The notes beneath the pieces were generated by a model. It saw only the letters and a list, made by a program, of their open reading frames with translations. It was not told where the DNA came from and did not search any database. Of a stretch of DNA of 64,000 nt, positions 22,575-33,495 are shown piece after piece; positions within the stretch are counted from its first letter, which is position 1, and every line of letters starts with the position of its first letter. The position numbers and the translations under genes are program-made. The stretch comes from Okapia johnstoni (lineage: Eukaryota > Chordata > Mammalia > Artiodactyla > Giraffidae). The stretch covers positions 4,940,001 to 5,004,000 of the forward strand of contig JAGTYA010000026.1 of NCBI GenBank assembly GCA_024291935.2. Direction: 5' to 3'.

Positions 22575-22695
22575 TAGTTGGAGAAGGGCATGGAACCCAC
22601 TCCAGGATTCTTGCCTGGAGAATCCCATGGACAGAGGAGCCTGGCGGGCTACAGTCCCTGGGGTTGAAGAGAAGCGACTTAGCACGCACGCACAA
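22575..22695 (+). mobile_element. Bov-tA SINE, 3' part only
   Basis: Starts mid-element at GGAGAAGGGCATGGAACCCA and runs to GAAGCGACTTAGCACGCACG. The tRNA-like head is missing. Confidence 0.85.
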
Positions 22696-22771
22696 AGGCT
22701 AGTAGATGCAGAATAAAGCCTATGCAGAGTTAGGGGGCAGAACAGATGAGGAACAGTTAAAGTAAAACCTG

Positions 22772-22990
22772 GGGCTTTCCAGGTAGCTCAAGTGGTAAAG
22801 AATCTACCGGCCAGTAAAAGGAGACGAAGGAGACACAAGTTTGATTCCTGGGTTGGGAATAGGAAATGGAAGGATGGCAACCCACTCCGGTATACTTGCT
22901 TGGAGAGTCCCATGGACAGAGGAGCCTGGCGGGCTACAGTCCATGGGGTCACAAAGAGTCGGACATGACTGAGCGACTGGGCGCACACAC
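22772..22990 (+). mobile_element. Bov-tA SINE (plus)
   Basis: GGGCTTTCCAGGTAGCTCAA ... GACTGAGCGACTGGGCGCAC. Complete, with local rearrangement near the B-box. Confidence 0.9.
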
Positions 22991-23329
22991 CAAGTAAAAG
23001 CTAGGAGTGATCAGGCCTGCTCACTGTTCCATCTTCTTTGTTCTTAGGAAAGAAAAACTCATTTTCCTTTTTCACCTTTTCAGTGCAGCACCTCTCCCAG
23101 GCCCTGGGGGGTCGGGGGAGTGAAGGCAGCAAGGAAGAGACTGAGGGCCTCCGGAGTCAGGGGTTCAGATGTGACCCTGCTCCAGGGGCTCCTAGCTCAG
23201 ACCTGTAGTGATCCGAGTGGCCACGAGGGGGCAGCAGCATCCTGCCATGCCAGGCGCTCCGGGTGCTCAGGGCTACAAGGAAAGTGCTTGTCGACAGGGA
23301 GGGGCGGGGAGGAGGACCTGCCAGCCCTT

Positions 23330-23460
23330 GGATCAGGGAGCAAGTTCGAACCCACTCATGACCTTGGGCAAGTTGTGGAACCCCTGGAGACCTCACTCTC
23401 CTAATCTGTGCCAGTGGGGATAACAGGAGCTGCCCGTCTTGGCGGAGCTGGGGATTAAGA
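23330..23460 (+). mobile_element. MIR SINE fragment
   Basis: AAGTTCGAACCCACTCATGA, CTTGGGCAAGTTGTGGAACC and a CTAATCTGTGCC-type end. Diverged MIR. Confidence 0.55.
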
Positions 23461-23544
23461 AAACCAGGCAGCAGACAGAAAAGCTTGCTCCCAAGGCATA
23501 GGTTCTAGTTCATATTCTAGAACTAACCACCCCCCCCCCCAAAA

Positions 23545-24165
23545 AAAATGTGCTTTTCATAATAGGGAACTGGAATGCAAAAGTAGGAAGTCAAAAGATA
23601 CCTGGAGTAACAGGCAAATTTGGCCTTGGAGTACAGAATGAAGCAGGGCAAAGGCTAATAAAGTTTTACCAAGAGAACACACTGGTTGTAGCAAACACCC
23701 TCTTCCAACAACACAAGAGAAGACTACACGTGGACATCACCAGATGGTCAATACCGAAATCTGATGGATTATATTCTTTGCAGCCGAAGATAGAGAAGCT
23801 CTATACAGTCAGCAAAAACAAGACAGGGAGCAGACTGTGGCTCAGATCATGAACTGCTTATTGCCAAATTCAGACTTAAATTGAAGAAAGTAGGGAAAAC
23901 CACTAGACCATTCAGGAATGACCTAAATCAAATCCCTTGTGATTATACAGTGGAAGTGAGAAATAGATTCAAGGGACTAGATCTGACAGAGTGCTTGAAG
24001 AACTATGGGTGGAGGTTTGTAACATTGTACAGGAGGCGGTGATCATCCCTAAGAAAAAGAAATGCAAAAAGACAAAATGGTTGGTTGTCTGAGGAGGGGT
24101 TACAAATAGCTGAGAAAAGAAGAGAAGCAAAAGGCAAAGGAGGAAAGGAAAGATATACCCATCTG
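23545..24165 (+). mobile_element. BovB LINE endonuclease-region fragment (plus)
   Basis: Encodes the C-terminal part of the BovB APE-type endonuclease: GNWNAKVGSQKIPGVTGKFG, EAGQRLIKF, ANTLFQQHKRR, then across a frame break a stretch spelling SDHELLIAKFRLKLKK. This is the only endonuclease-region BovB piece in the window. It lacks the RT and 3' end. Confidence 0.9.
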
Positions 24166-24390
24166 AATGCAGACAGGCATTGAGAATATGGACAGAGAAG
24201 ATCTAACAGACAAAATCAATGTTATAGAAGGAAAAATCAGAGAGGGGGCAGAGGCGATGTTCAATGTCATCATGGTTGAAAGTTTTACAGAGGTTATAAA
24301 GCAAGCTATCGAGTCTTTGGACTCAAAAAGCCCAATGAATCCCAAGCAGGATTTTAAAAAGAATAAAAGGAAAGAAATCCACATATAAAC
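24165..24390 (+). mobile_element. L1-like fragment
   Basis: An open, lysine- and glutamate-rich stretch ending AAGAATAAAAGGAAAGAAATC resembles the region around L1 ORF1. Low certainty. Confidence 0.35.
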
Positions 24391-24500
24391 ACGTCAGAGG
24401 GGTCTGGCTCAGGGTCCAATCTGGAGACAGAAATCACAGTTAGTGGATAGGGAAAGTTTATTCTCAAGAGTTGCTAACCATCGCAGGGGATTGGAGTCAT

Positions 24501-24519
24501 GGGGGGGGGGGGGGGGGGG
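24501..24519. repeat. 19-base G homopolymer
   Basis: Uninterrupted run of 19 G, with no other sequence class recognised around it. Length will be unreliable in any read set. Confidence 0.9.
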
Positions 24520-24569
24520 CGGTTGGTAAAAGAAATAAAGACAGCTTTAAAGAAGGCAGGAAAGGTGGG

Positions 24570-24745
24570 ACTTCCCTGGTGGCCTGGTGGCTAAGACTCT
24601 GTGCTCCCAATGCAGGGGGGCCTGGGTTCAATCCCCAGGTGGGGAACTAGATCCCACATGCACAACCAAGGGTTCTCATGCCACAGCTTAGACCTGGTGC
24701 GGCCAAATAAATAAATCAGTAAATAAATAAATATTTTTTTAAAAA
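24570..24745 (+). mobile_element. CHR-type SINE (plus)
   Basis: GGGACTTCCCTGGTGGCCTG ... GCGGCCAAATAAATAAATCA. Tail of AAATA repeats. Confidence 0.88.
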
Positions 24746-24959
24746 GCAATGCAGGAATAGTACATGTAAGGAACGGCCACAACCCCAGGGCTGAGACAGA
24801 GGCCCCTCAAAGGGGGTCCTTGGGAGAAGGCCACAGGGTTGTGCCAGCCCCACCCCCTGGAACCCCAGCGCCCGGTGAGGGGCAGCCCCCTCCCACTGTC
24901 CCTGCAGCACCCCCAGCCCCTTGACCACAGAGCAGGCAATGGTGGGGGGGGGGGGTTGG

Positions 24960-25340
24960 GGGCTGGCAAGCAGCAAATTAATAACTGTCAAATCAGAAAG
25001 GCAGCAGAACAAAAAAGAAAACTCTTAAAACCAGCCGGAGAAAATGACAGAATGTCAGAAGACAGGGCACAGCGGAGAACAGCCTTGGCAGGGAAGCCAG
25101 GAATCCAGCAGACCCAGGAGAGCGATCTTTAAGAACAAGGGCTAAAGGAAGATTTTTTCCAGACAGAACTAAGAGAGGTGACCAGTAAGCCCTCGGGTGG
25201 AGCAGCGTCTTGACAAAGTTCTTCAGTGGGAAACAAGGTCTGGGTCACAAGAGGAAACGGTGAGCAAAGAAAATGGGAGACATTGGATTAAATGGAAACA
25301 AATTACTGCACAAAATAGTGGAAACATCCCATCTGTGGGT
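24960..25340 (+). mobile_element. Old L1 fragment (ORF1-proximal), tentative
   Basis: ACTCTTAAAACCAGCCGGAG ... GACAGAATGTCAGAAGACAG ... TTTTTTCCAGACAGAA resembles the L1 segment with AAAGCAGCCAGAGAAAA and TTTCAGACAAAC. Confidence 0.45.
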
Positions 25341-25377
25341 GGAGGAAACAATGTAGGCCAAAAAAGCTAGGTAACAG

Positions 25378-25460
25378 GGACTTCCCTGGGGTCCAGTGGT
25401 TAAGACTCCAGGCTTCCGCCTGCATGGCATGCAGCGCTGCCCCCAGAAAAGAAGGATTAA
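25378..25460 (+). mobile_element. CHR-type SINE, short
   Basis: GGGACTTCCCTGGGGTCCAG followed by TGGTTAAGACTCCAGGCTTC and an A-rich end. Internally deleted. Confidence 0.75.
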
Positions 25461-25827
25461 AAAAAGAGAGAAGAAACCAGGTAACAGCATTCTCCCCGGT
25501 TTATTCACTTTCTTCAGTTGTTTATGCCGGTACGGACTCATGGAGTTTGGCTTTGTTCTCTGGGTTAGAACCGGGCACTATCGTTATTTATTTTATTACT
25601 TCAGTCGCTCCAGCTTCTGTCTCTGGGGCCACTTGGGTTGGCTCCCATGACCCTTTGACATACACCCATCATTGTGGGTACCTTCTTCTTAAAGCACTTT
25701 CCTTCTTTCTGACTCTCACACCTACTGTGTGCCTGGTAGTGCTTTGGATACCTAACAAAGACCCCTGCCATCCCGGGGCTTATACTTGAGAGGGAAGGGA
25801 AGCAGATGATAAGTTAGAAATGTCAGG

Positions 25828-26000
25828 ACTTCCCTGGGGTCCAGTGGTTAAGACTTTGCGCTTACAATGCAGGAGGCTTGGGTTCGATCTCTGATTGAGT
25901 CGCTAAGATCCCACATACCTTGGGGCTGAAAAATCAATACACAGAACAGAAGCAATATTGTAACAAATTCAATAAAAACTTTAAAAGTGCTCCACATTAA
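25828..26000 (+). mobile_element. CHR-type SINE (plus)
   Basis: GGACTTCCCTGGGGTCCAGT head and the diagnostic tail CAGAAGCAATATTGTAACAA. Confidence 0.9.
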
Positions 26001-26069
26001 AAGATCTTTTAAGATGATTTAAAAATAAATTTTAAAAAATAAGTAAGAAATGTACTTGTGTAATAAATA

Positions 26070-26287
26070 TGTTGCTGCTGCTGCTGCTTAGTCGCTCAGT
26101 CGTGTCCGACTCTGTGACCCCGTGGACGGCAGCCCGCCAGGCTCCTCTGTCCATGGGATTCTCCAGGCAAGAATACTGGAGCGGGTTGCCATGCCCTCCT
26201 CCAGGGGGGTCTTCCCAACCAAGGGATCGAACCCAGGTCTCCCACACTGCAGGTGGATTCTTCACCGTCTGAGCCACGAGGGAAGCC
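26070..26287 (-). mobile_element. Bov-tA SINE (minus), first of tandem pair
   Basis: TTGCTGCTGCTGCTGCTTAG, then CGTGTCCGACTCTGTGACCC ... GAGCCACGAGGGAAGCCC. Confidence 0.93.
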
Positions 26288-26407
26288 CAAGAATACTGGA
26301 GCGGGTAGCCTATCCCTTCTCCAGGGGATTTTCCCAACGCAGGAATCGAACCGGGGTCTCCTGCATTGCAGGCAGATTCTTTACCAGCTGAGCTACCAGG
26401 GAAGCCT
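26288..26407 (-). mobile_element. Bov-tA SINE (minus), partial, in tandem
   Basis: The tRNA-like half is repeated directly after the previous element (AAGAATACTGGAGCGGGTAG ... GAGCTACCAGGGAAGCC). Probably a partial tandem duplication or a second insertion into the same site. Confidence 0.88.
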
Positions 26408-26604
26408 GTAGTATGTTGGAACTACTATAAAAAATGAAATGTAGAGGAGTTGGGGAATCAGGGGGACACAGAGAAGTCAGGAAAGATCTCCTTGAGAACA
26501 AAGAAGCAACGGAGGATGAGGTGAAGAGGTCATCTGGGGAAAGAACATTCCAGACAGTGGATGCAGTCAGTGCAACATTCTTGGGTTGAGAATGTGCCTG
26601 CTTT

Positions 26605-26900
26605 TTTTTTTTTTCAAGAGCATTTAATCACAAGGCCATTTTCCCATCTCATTGAAACAGTTACAAAACTGTTGCCTGAATTCTAGGAAGAACAAGTAAG
26701 CCTGATGCTCTGTCCCGCTGCTCCCTACCTCCAGCTACTTAGGGAAGAGCTCTTTCCCACAGGGCTCTCCATATGCCCCTGGGCGGGTCCTGGCAATGGT
26801 GACTAGACTACAAGGGCTGTGAAATGTCCACAATAACTCCAGCACAGGTGGCTGGATGCCAAATAAAAGGAAAGAGTTAATTCTTGGCTTTTGACTTTCA
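26605..26900 (-). pseudogene. Candidate antisense retrocopy of an unidentified 3' UTR
   Basis: A T run at about 26602-26615 is followed by sequence whose complement reads GATTAAATGCTCTTG then poly(A). That is an ATTAAA signal about 8 bp before a poly(A) tail on the minus strand. About 280 bp of non-repetitive sequence precedes it in that sense. I could not identify the parent mRNA and see no coding remnant, so this may be a 3'-UTR-only retrocopy or a SINE I do not recognise. Confidence 0.4.
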
Positions 26901-26939
26901 AAGCAGACCCTTGAAAATCACAGAAGAGGCCAAGCCCTA

Positions 26940-26990
26940 TTATATGTATATACACACATATATATATATATATTTGTGTGTATATACAGC
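26940..26990. repeat. TA/TG microsatellite
   Basis: TATATGTATATACACACA followed by TATATATATATATATTTGTG. Imperfect alternating tract. Confidence 0.85.
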
Positions 26991-27255
26991 TGATTTACTT
27001 TGTTTACAGCAGAAACTAGCGGCACATTGTAAAGAAGCTATATACTACACCCCTCCCCCCAAAAAAAGAACCCTATGCTCAGTGACATAGAAAATAAACT
27101 TACAGTTACCAAAGGGAAAGGGGAGAAGTGGTAAATTAGGAGACTGAGATTAAAATATACCCACTACTGTATATAAAATAGATAACCAACAAGTACCTAC
27201 TGTACAGCACAGGGAACCATACTTAATATTTTGTAATCACCTATAAGGGGAAAGA
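26991..27255 (+). mobile_element. L1 3' end (plus), ruminant type
   Basis: AGTTACCAAAGGGAAAGGGG, AACAAGTACCTACTGTACAG and CACAGGGAACCATACTTAAT form the known ruminant L1 3' UTR pattern. Confidence 0.75.
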
Positions 27256-27257
27256 GG

Positions 27258-27462
27258 ACTTCCCTGGTGGCTCATATGGTAAAGAACCTGCTTCCAGTGC
27301 TGATGACCTGGGTTCCATCCCTGGGTCGGGAAGATCCCCTGAAGAAGGGAATGGCGACCCACTCCAGTATTCCTGCCTGGAGAATCCCATGGACGGAGGA
27401 GCCTGGTGGACTACAGTCCATGCGGTCGCAAAGAGTCGGACACGACTGAAACGACTCAGCAT
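27258..27462 (+). mobile_element. Bov-tA SINE (plus)
   Basis: GACTTCCCTGGTGGCTCATA ... CGGACACGACTGAAACGACT. Inserted at the L1 3' end. Confidence 0.92.
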
Positions 27463-27689
27463 TCACCCTCCTCCCTCTCTTCTCTGGAGGGCCTGCTGTC
27501 AGGGCTCAGTCCTCTGGATCCACCTTCCAGATCTCCAGTCTCTTGTCTGCATTTCCCTTTCCACAGTCATGTTGTGCTACATTGTCAGTTTTATCATCTG
27601 GTCTTCCAGAAGGTTCTCAGAAGAGACTCTCTTTTTTTTTTTTTCCACTTCCTCTTTTGAAGTTTTCCGTTTGTTTGTTTGTTTTTAAG

Positions 27690-27897
27690 TTTCTTTATTT
27701 CCTTGGCTGCACCGGGTCTTTGTTGTGGCACACAGGCTTCTGTAGCTGTAAAAACAACTCGAGGTCTCCAGTTGCGGCATGAGAGCTTAGTTGCCCTGCA
27801 GCCACATGTGGGATCTCAGTTCCCAGTCCAGGGATTGAACGCTCGTCCCTTGCTACGAAAGGTAGATTCTTAACCACTGGACCCCCAGGAAGTCCCT
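27690..27897 (-). mobile_element. CHR-type SINE (minus)
   Basis: TTGGCTGCACCGGGTCTTTG ... CCAGGGATTGAACGCTCGTC ... CACTGGACCCCCAGGAAGTC. Confidence 0.88.
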
Positions 27898-27899
27898 GA

Positions 27900-29460
27900 A
27901 CTTCCAGTTTTGGAAGCTATGTCTTTTTCATGTTAGGAGGCTGTCTTCGTCTATCTGTACCTCCTTTGGGTTCCCCTTATTCTCTTTCAAAGCCTCTTGA
28001 GTTCTGACTTGGCAGGAGCCTCCTCTCACTCCATGGATGCTGTTTTCTCTGCTGATGCGAACTTGTAGCCCCTTTGGCTTCGGGATAAATTGGGGTTTGG
28101 GATTCTGTGGTGGACACTGCCAGGCTGGTCAGATCCCCACACCTCTCCTCGGGGACATAAGCATCCCCCACCCCCACCCCTGCTTAGAGTGTGGGCAGCT
28201 GATCACTCTCAGTGGACTTCCTCCCCTGGACAATGAAAGCTGCCTCTTCAGGGTCGTGACCCCTTCCTGGGGCAGCCAAGGTCAACAATAGGTCACCCAG
28301 TCCCCTGTAAAATAAGCTGAAGCCTTGCTGTGACTCCATCTCATTTCAGCTTCCTCCTTTGCCCAGTTTTCCCCCCTCCACTTCCTAGAGGTGTTGATCC
28401 CAAGAACCCTCAACCACCTGTAAACAAATCCAGCATCTCAGAGTCTGACTTCCAGAAAACATGGCCTGCCGATGTGTCTCTTGGCCAGAAGAAAACCCAC
28501 AGGTAGTGGAAGATGAAGGCTTCTTTGTTCTAGAGCACAGGAGGGCATTCAGCAAGCTAGGCCTTCCACACAGGTGTGCAGGCAGGGCCGTCTTTACTCA
28601 GGTGCGAGCATGGGTGTGGGAAGATTCTGCCACTCCCAAGGAGGGTTGCTTCTGTTGTGGTCAGAGGCGAATGGAACGTGAAGAAGTAAACAAACAGCTC
28701 CCAACAGAGAGCAAGCAGAGGCTACTGATTCACAGCTGGCTGTAGCAAGGGGGTCAGTCACCATTATTTCCATTTGGCAGATACTCAAGGGCAGACAGAG
28801 GGGTGGGGAAGCTTTATGGGTGTGGGGGAGACCCCTCAGGTGTGCCCTGGCTGGAGGCTGTTGACCTGGGGAGCTGGAAGTGGGCTCACTAAAAGTGGGA
28901 TATCCCATGTGATCAGTTAGGGGGACATATTTGACTTTCTCTCGTTGGTCCTAAATTGGAAACAGGGACAAAAATTAGGGAAGCTGGCAGTTCATCATCA
29001 GGTCCTGGCCATATTGGGCTGATGATTACAGAAGTGATTGTTTCGCTTCCTGCATTGTTGCTAGAGATAAGAATGTGGTTTCTTGTGAGCCTGACAGCAG
29101 GCTGGCGTCCCAGGATGCTTATCATGGATAAAGGCATTGGTTTTCTGGACAGCTCATGCAGATTGTGGGTCGGAGATTTATTTTCATCTATGGTTTGCTC
29201 ATTGTCTGTTCGTGTATTCAGTCACTCAAAAGAGATCCTGTACGAGGGGCTCCTCCTTTAGAGCAAAATCAGGATCTGGTCAAGGGCAGAAGGACCTCAC
29301 ATGGCCTGCCTAGCAGGATTGCATCACTGTGATGGACCACCAGCTCCTGGGCATTGTTCATTGTTTCTTCCCTGCATGGAACTCCTCACTGCAATTTACT
29401 AGTCCTGCTTCACCATTGTGATTAGTGGAGGCAGGCCAAGGAACTGCATAACAAGAAAAA
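27900..29460. other. No gene; unclassified intergenic DNA
   Basis: Only short chance frames. The 28900-29260 part has an LTR-like feel, but I could not match it to a family. Confidence 0.4.
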
Positions 29461-29960
29461 GAAATTCACTCTGAGATACAGCATACAGTCAAAAACAGTG
29501 AGAACATTCCTAAAAGCTGCAGGAAGAAAAGGCTCATGGCCTTTGGAAGAGGAACAGTAAGACGGGCAGTAGCATGTTACTGACACGGCAGTAGCATCAG
29601 CGGAAGGCAGACAGACAATGGAAAGATGTCCTCAGAGTACAAAGAGAAAATAACTGTCAATCTTGAGTTTTATACCGAAGGAAAATATGTTTCAAGAGTG
29701 AAGGAGAGGGACTTATCTGGCATTCCAGTGGTTAAGACTTTGCCTTCCAATGCAGGGGAGGTGGCTTCGATCTCTGGTTGGGGAACTAAAATTTCACATG
29801 CTGTGTGGCCAAAAAAATACAAACCCCCAAACCCCCAGAAAACAGAAGCAATATTGTGACAAATTCAATAAAAACTTTAATATACTAAACACACACATAC
29901 ACAAATCTCCAAAAAAAAGGAGTGAAGGAGAGAAGCAGTATGAAGAAGAGGTAAGAGTAA
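29460..29960 (+). mobile_element. Old L1 fragment split by a CHR SINE
   Basis: ACTGTCAATCTTGAGTTTTA and TACCGAAGGAAAATATGTTTC match the L1 segment just after ORF1-proximal sequence. GAGTGAAGGAGAG occurs on both sides of the SINE. Confidence 0.65.
29709..29905 (+). mobile_element. CHR-type SINE (plus), 13-bp TSD
   Basis: GGACTTATCTGGCATTCCAG ... ACAGAAGCAATATTGTGACA with an A-rich end. The target-site duplication GAGTGAAGGAGAG lies near 29696-29708 and 29921-29933. Confidence 0.9.
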
Positions 29961-29999
29961 CCCATGGGCCAACCAGAGCCCTCGGGCCACGGCATCCCG

Positions 30000-30830
30000 T
30001 GTCCAGTGCCTACGTCCTGCCTCCATCGCCACCACGCCAGAAAGAAAGGCTGAAGGGGATGTTAAAGGAGACAAAGTCAGGGTGAAGGACCACCTGTAGC
30101 AAAGATCTGCAAGGTTGTCTCTTAAACCTGTCCGTCCAGTGCCAGAGCCCAAGCCTAAAAAGGTCCCCTGCAAGGAAGGGGGAGAAGGTACCCAAAGGGA
30201 AAAGGAGGGGAAAACTGATGCTGGCGAGTGTGGGAATAACCCTGCAGAACCTGGAGATGCTGAAACGGGCCAGGCACGGAGCCTGAAGGTGCTGCACGCG
30301 GCAACTGAAGTGTGTGCATTTCTGATAACTGGGTACTTCCGGTGACTGTCCAGTTTAAAATACTATTTCTTTATCAAGTTTTATAAAAATGCAGAATTTT
30401 GTTTTACTTTTTTTTTTTAAGCTATGTTGTTAGCACACTGAATACTTCATTGTTGTTTTTGGGTGGAAGGGTACCTGCCATTTAATAGAATGTCTCCAAA
30501 GTTGAATTGACGAGGGGAAAAAAACGCCTTTCCCGTCTAGTTTTGAAAGACTTCCTCTTGGTTCCCGGGAAGGAAGGAACCTTGACGCTGACGCACATTA
30601 GCCACCTTTCCACAAACACCTTGTGATGAAGAAAAACTAAAGTTGGTTTTTCTGTCCTCTTCTCCCTCTGTACCTTCAGCTGAGACTTGGCTCCTTTAAA
30701 CACAGAGATCTGCTGGAACTTGATCTCCACGAGGGCCCCTGGGACGGGGACAAAGAAGGAGCACGCAAAGGATGGAGTCGCCCTGATGACATCGAAGTAG
30801 GAGTGGGGAAGACAGCGGTCCGATGCCATC
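30000..30830 (+). pseudogene. HMGN2: HMGN2 processed pseudogene with long 3' UTR
   Basis: A retrocopy of the nucleosome-binding protein HMGN2 (or a very close HMGN). The reading region runs from a mutated start (ACG at 30034) to TGA at 30306-30308, close to the 90-codon parent. Recognisable pieces are [53 protein letters not shown]. Small indels shift the frame several times, including the C-terminal AEGAGDAK region. HMGN2 3' UTR sequence follows (TTTATAAAAATGCAGAATTT, GCTATGTTGTTAGCACAC, TAGAATGTCTCCAAAG) to at least 30620 and probably past 30800. No introns. Non-coding. Confidence 0.85.
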
Positions 30831-31944
30831 AGAGGTGGGATGTGCGGGTTGGTAGAAGGCAGTGTCCAGGAGCAGTGGAGGATGGCTTAGACTCTGAGTG
30901 GAGGAAGAGAAGCACCTCCATGAGTAATTTTTGAGGCATGGAAAGGTTTTCCCTAGAGCTTCTTCCAGGTTGCCTTTCTGGAAACATGCAATGGAAATTC
31001 TAAACCAGTTTTTACGACAGTCAGACATCTCCCAAACGCATGAAATCCACAGAAGACAAAAATCTTGAGGAAGGGAGTATTTTGTGTGGGGGGGGTGTGT
31101 GCATGCGTGTGTGTATATAAATGGTCTGTGAAACCGTAAGTGCTGCAGCAAAACTTAAATCAGAAATTTAAAGGAGAAGCAAAGTAGGGTATTTCCCTCT
31201 GGGGTCTTACTTAGGGTTCCCTGTGATGCCCTTGTGATGGGTTATAATTGGGAACACTGAGTGAGGTTTAGTGTTTCAAATTCATCAGATGTACCTGGGC
31301 ATTTCGATCCATTTGGTTGGAAACAAACAGATGACTGCATGGAACACAGATGACAATAGGGTTTATGGTGAAAATCTCAAGCCTAGAAAGCAGCCTTTCT
31401 TCATTTCCCAAGGACACTACTATTCAAATGAGGGAGTTTTGTTGCTCATTTGCTCTGTTATTCTGACAGCTGATCAACATAATTCTTGGAAAAATCATTC
31501 AGGTTCTGCAAGACTGTAACTGATTCGTTTCTTCGTTTTTTCCTCTAAGCAAAACAGTATCAAATCGTATCAAACCTTCTCAAAGAACTATTTTTCCATT
31601 CCTTTGTCAGGCCATTAACTTGAACTTCTAACAATAATCTAATAAGGAATGAATAGATTCAGAGAATAGAGAAAGGTTTGCATCTCGGTGATTACGTTTT
31701 ATACTATTTTTAAATGTGTATTGGGATTAAGTTGTCTTTTGTTGTTGCTAAAATGGAAGACTTTCTTTACTATAAAAGTAATACACATTTGATAGAAATT
31801 CTGCAAAATACAGAAAGGCATTATAGCTTCTTTGCTATTTTTAACATTTACTGCTACAGATGAATGTTAGACTTATTTTCTCAAGTTCCAAAAAAATTCA
31901 AAATGAGGTTTTGATTAGAATTGTATTAAAACCATAAATTTGAG

Positions 31945-32120
31945 GCTGGGAAAGATTGAGGGTGAAGGAGGAGAAGGGGGTAATAGAGGATGAGATGGTT
32001 GCATGGCATCACTAATGCAGTGAACATGAGTTTGAACAAACTCCAGGAGATAGTGAAGGACAGGGAAGCCTGGCATGCTGCAGTCCATGGGGTCACAAAG
32101 GGTCAGACTGAACAACAACA
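31945..32120 (+). mobile_element. BovB LINE 3' end (plus)
   Basis: CTGGGAAAGATTGAGGGTGA ... AGTCCATGGGGTCACAAAGG. Similar AAAACCATAAATT / AAAACTATAAATT sequences flank it as a likely target duplication. Confidence 0.88.
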
Positions 32121-32219
32121 AAACTATAAATTAATTTGAAGAAATATACCCCTCTACGAGGTTTTACTTTCCCATCAACATGATATACCTCTCCATTTTT
32201 TTCAAGTACATTTTTATTT

Positions 32220-32495
32220 TTAAAATAATATTTATTTTTGTTGCATTGGGTCTTCATCGCTGCACGGGCTTGCTCTAGTTGCCGAGAGCAGGGGCTACTC
32301 TCTAGTTTTGATATGTGGGCTTCTCCCTGCAGTGGCTTCCCTTTTGCAGAGTTCAGGCTCTAGAGCAGTAGTTGTGGAGCACAGACTTAGTTGCTCTGAG
32401 ATACGTGGGATCTTCCTGGACCAGGGATCGAACCCATGTCCCCTGCATTGGCAGATGGATGGATTCCAACCCACTGTGCCACCAGGGAAGTCCTC
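32220..32495 (-). mobile_element. CHR-type SINE (minus), long form
   Basis: TTGCATTGGGTCTTCATCGC ... CAGGGATCGAACCCATGTCC ... GCCACCAGGGAAGTCCTC. Confidence 0.9.
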
Positions 32496-32619
32496 AAGTA
32501 TATTTTTGACTCCTCCATAGAAAGAACATTCTAAAACTTGACAGTCCTGAATGTTTCTCACTAATGTATCACTGGCTATTTTATATTTTTGTCACCAGAG
32601 TAAGTGACATTTTTTAAGC

Positions 32620-32745
32620 TTTTTTTTTCTCTTTAATGGTGCCATGCCACATTGGAGTTTTAGTTCCCAGAGCAGGGATAGAACCCGAGTCCCCTGCAGT
32701 GGAAACACGGAGTCTTGACCACGGGACCAGCAGGGAAGTCCTGTT
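32620..32745 (-). mobile_element. CHR-type SINE (minus), short
   Basis: CAGAGCAGGGATAGAACCCG ... CACGGGACCAGCAGGGAAGT. Diverged and internally shortened. Confidence 0.75.
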
Positions 32746-33027
32746 TTTCATTGTTGGTATACAAGAAATCTACTGACATAAACTTATTTTTCATTGAGGC
32801 AGATTGTTAACTTATACATTTTAGTTGACTTTAAGGTGACTCTCTGAGACATTCTAGATAATTGATCATACCTTATGCAAATAATGAAAGTTTGTCTTTA
32901 ATAAATACACTCTATTCATTGCTCTTCTCTCTTTCCTTCGACTAGAACAATGTTTGTTAAGACCTCATCCGTGATCTGTCTAGGAACAGCTCTAATTTTT
33001 AAAAAAATCATTATGTATGATATAGGA

Positions 33028-33247
33028 TGGGGTTTCCCAGGTGATGCTAGTGGCAAAGAACCCGCCTGCCAATGCAGGAGATGTAAGAAACTTGGGTTCA
33101 ATCCCTGGGTCAGGAAGATCACCCGGAGAAGGGCATGGCAACCCACTCAGTATTCTTGCCTGGAGAATCCCATGGACAGAGGAGCCTGGCGGGGTGCAGT
33201 CCATAGAGTCGCAAAGAGTTGGACACGACTGAAGCATCTTAGCACAC
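33028..33247 (+). mobile_element. Bov-tA SINE (plus)
   Basis: GGGTTTCCCAGGTGATGCTA ... GGACACGACTGAAGCATCTT. Confidence 0.92.
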
Positions 33248-33371
33248 GTGCACAGCACATGATGTAGGATAATAATCTGAAATAATTATTCTTTATCATA
33301 TCAAGTCAATATTCTTCTATTTCTAGTTAACTGAGTTTTAAATGCAGCTACATTAGCCCTTTTTAAAAACT

Positions 33372-33495
33372 AGGGACTTCCCTGGTGGTCCAGTGGTTAA
33401 GACTGTGCTTCCAATGCAGGGGACACAGGTTTGATTCCTGGTTGGGGAACTGAGATCCCATATGGCTGCAGGGCCAAATCAAAAACTAAGAATTA
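33372..33495 (+). mobile_element. CHR-type SINE (plus), short
   Basis: GGGACTTCCCTGGTGGTCCA ... GGTTTGATTCCTGGTTGGGG ... GCTGCAGGGCCAAATCAAAA. Confidence 0.88.
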
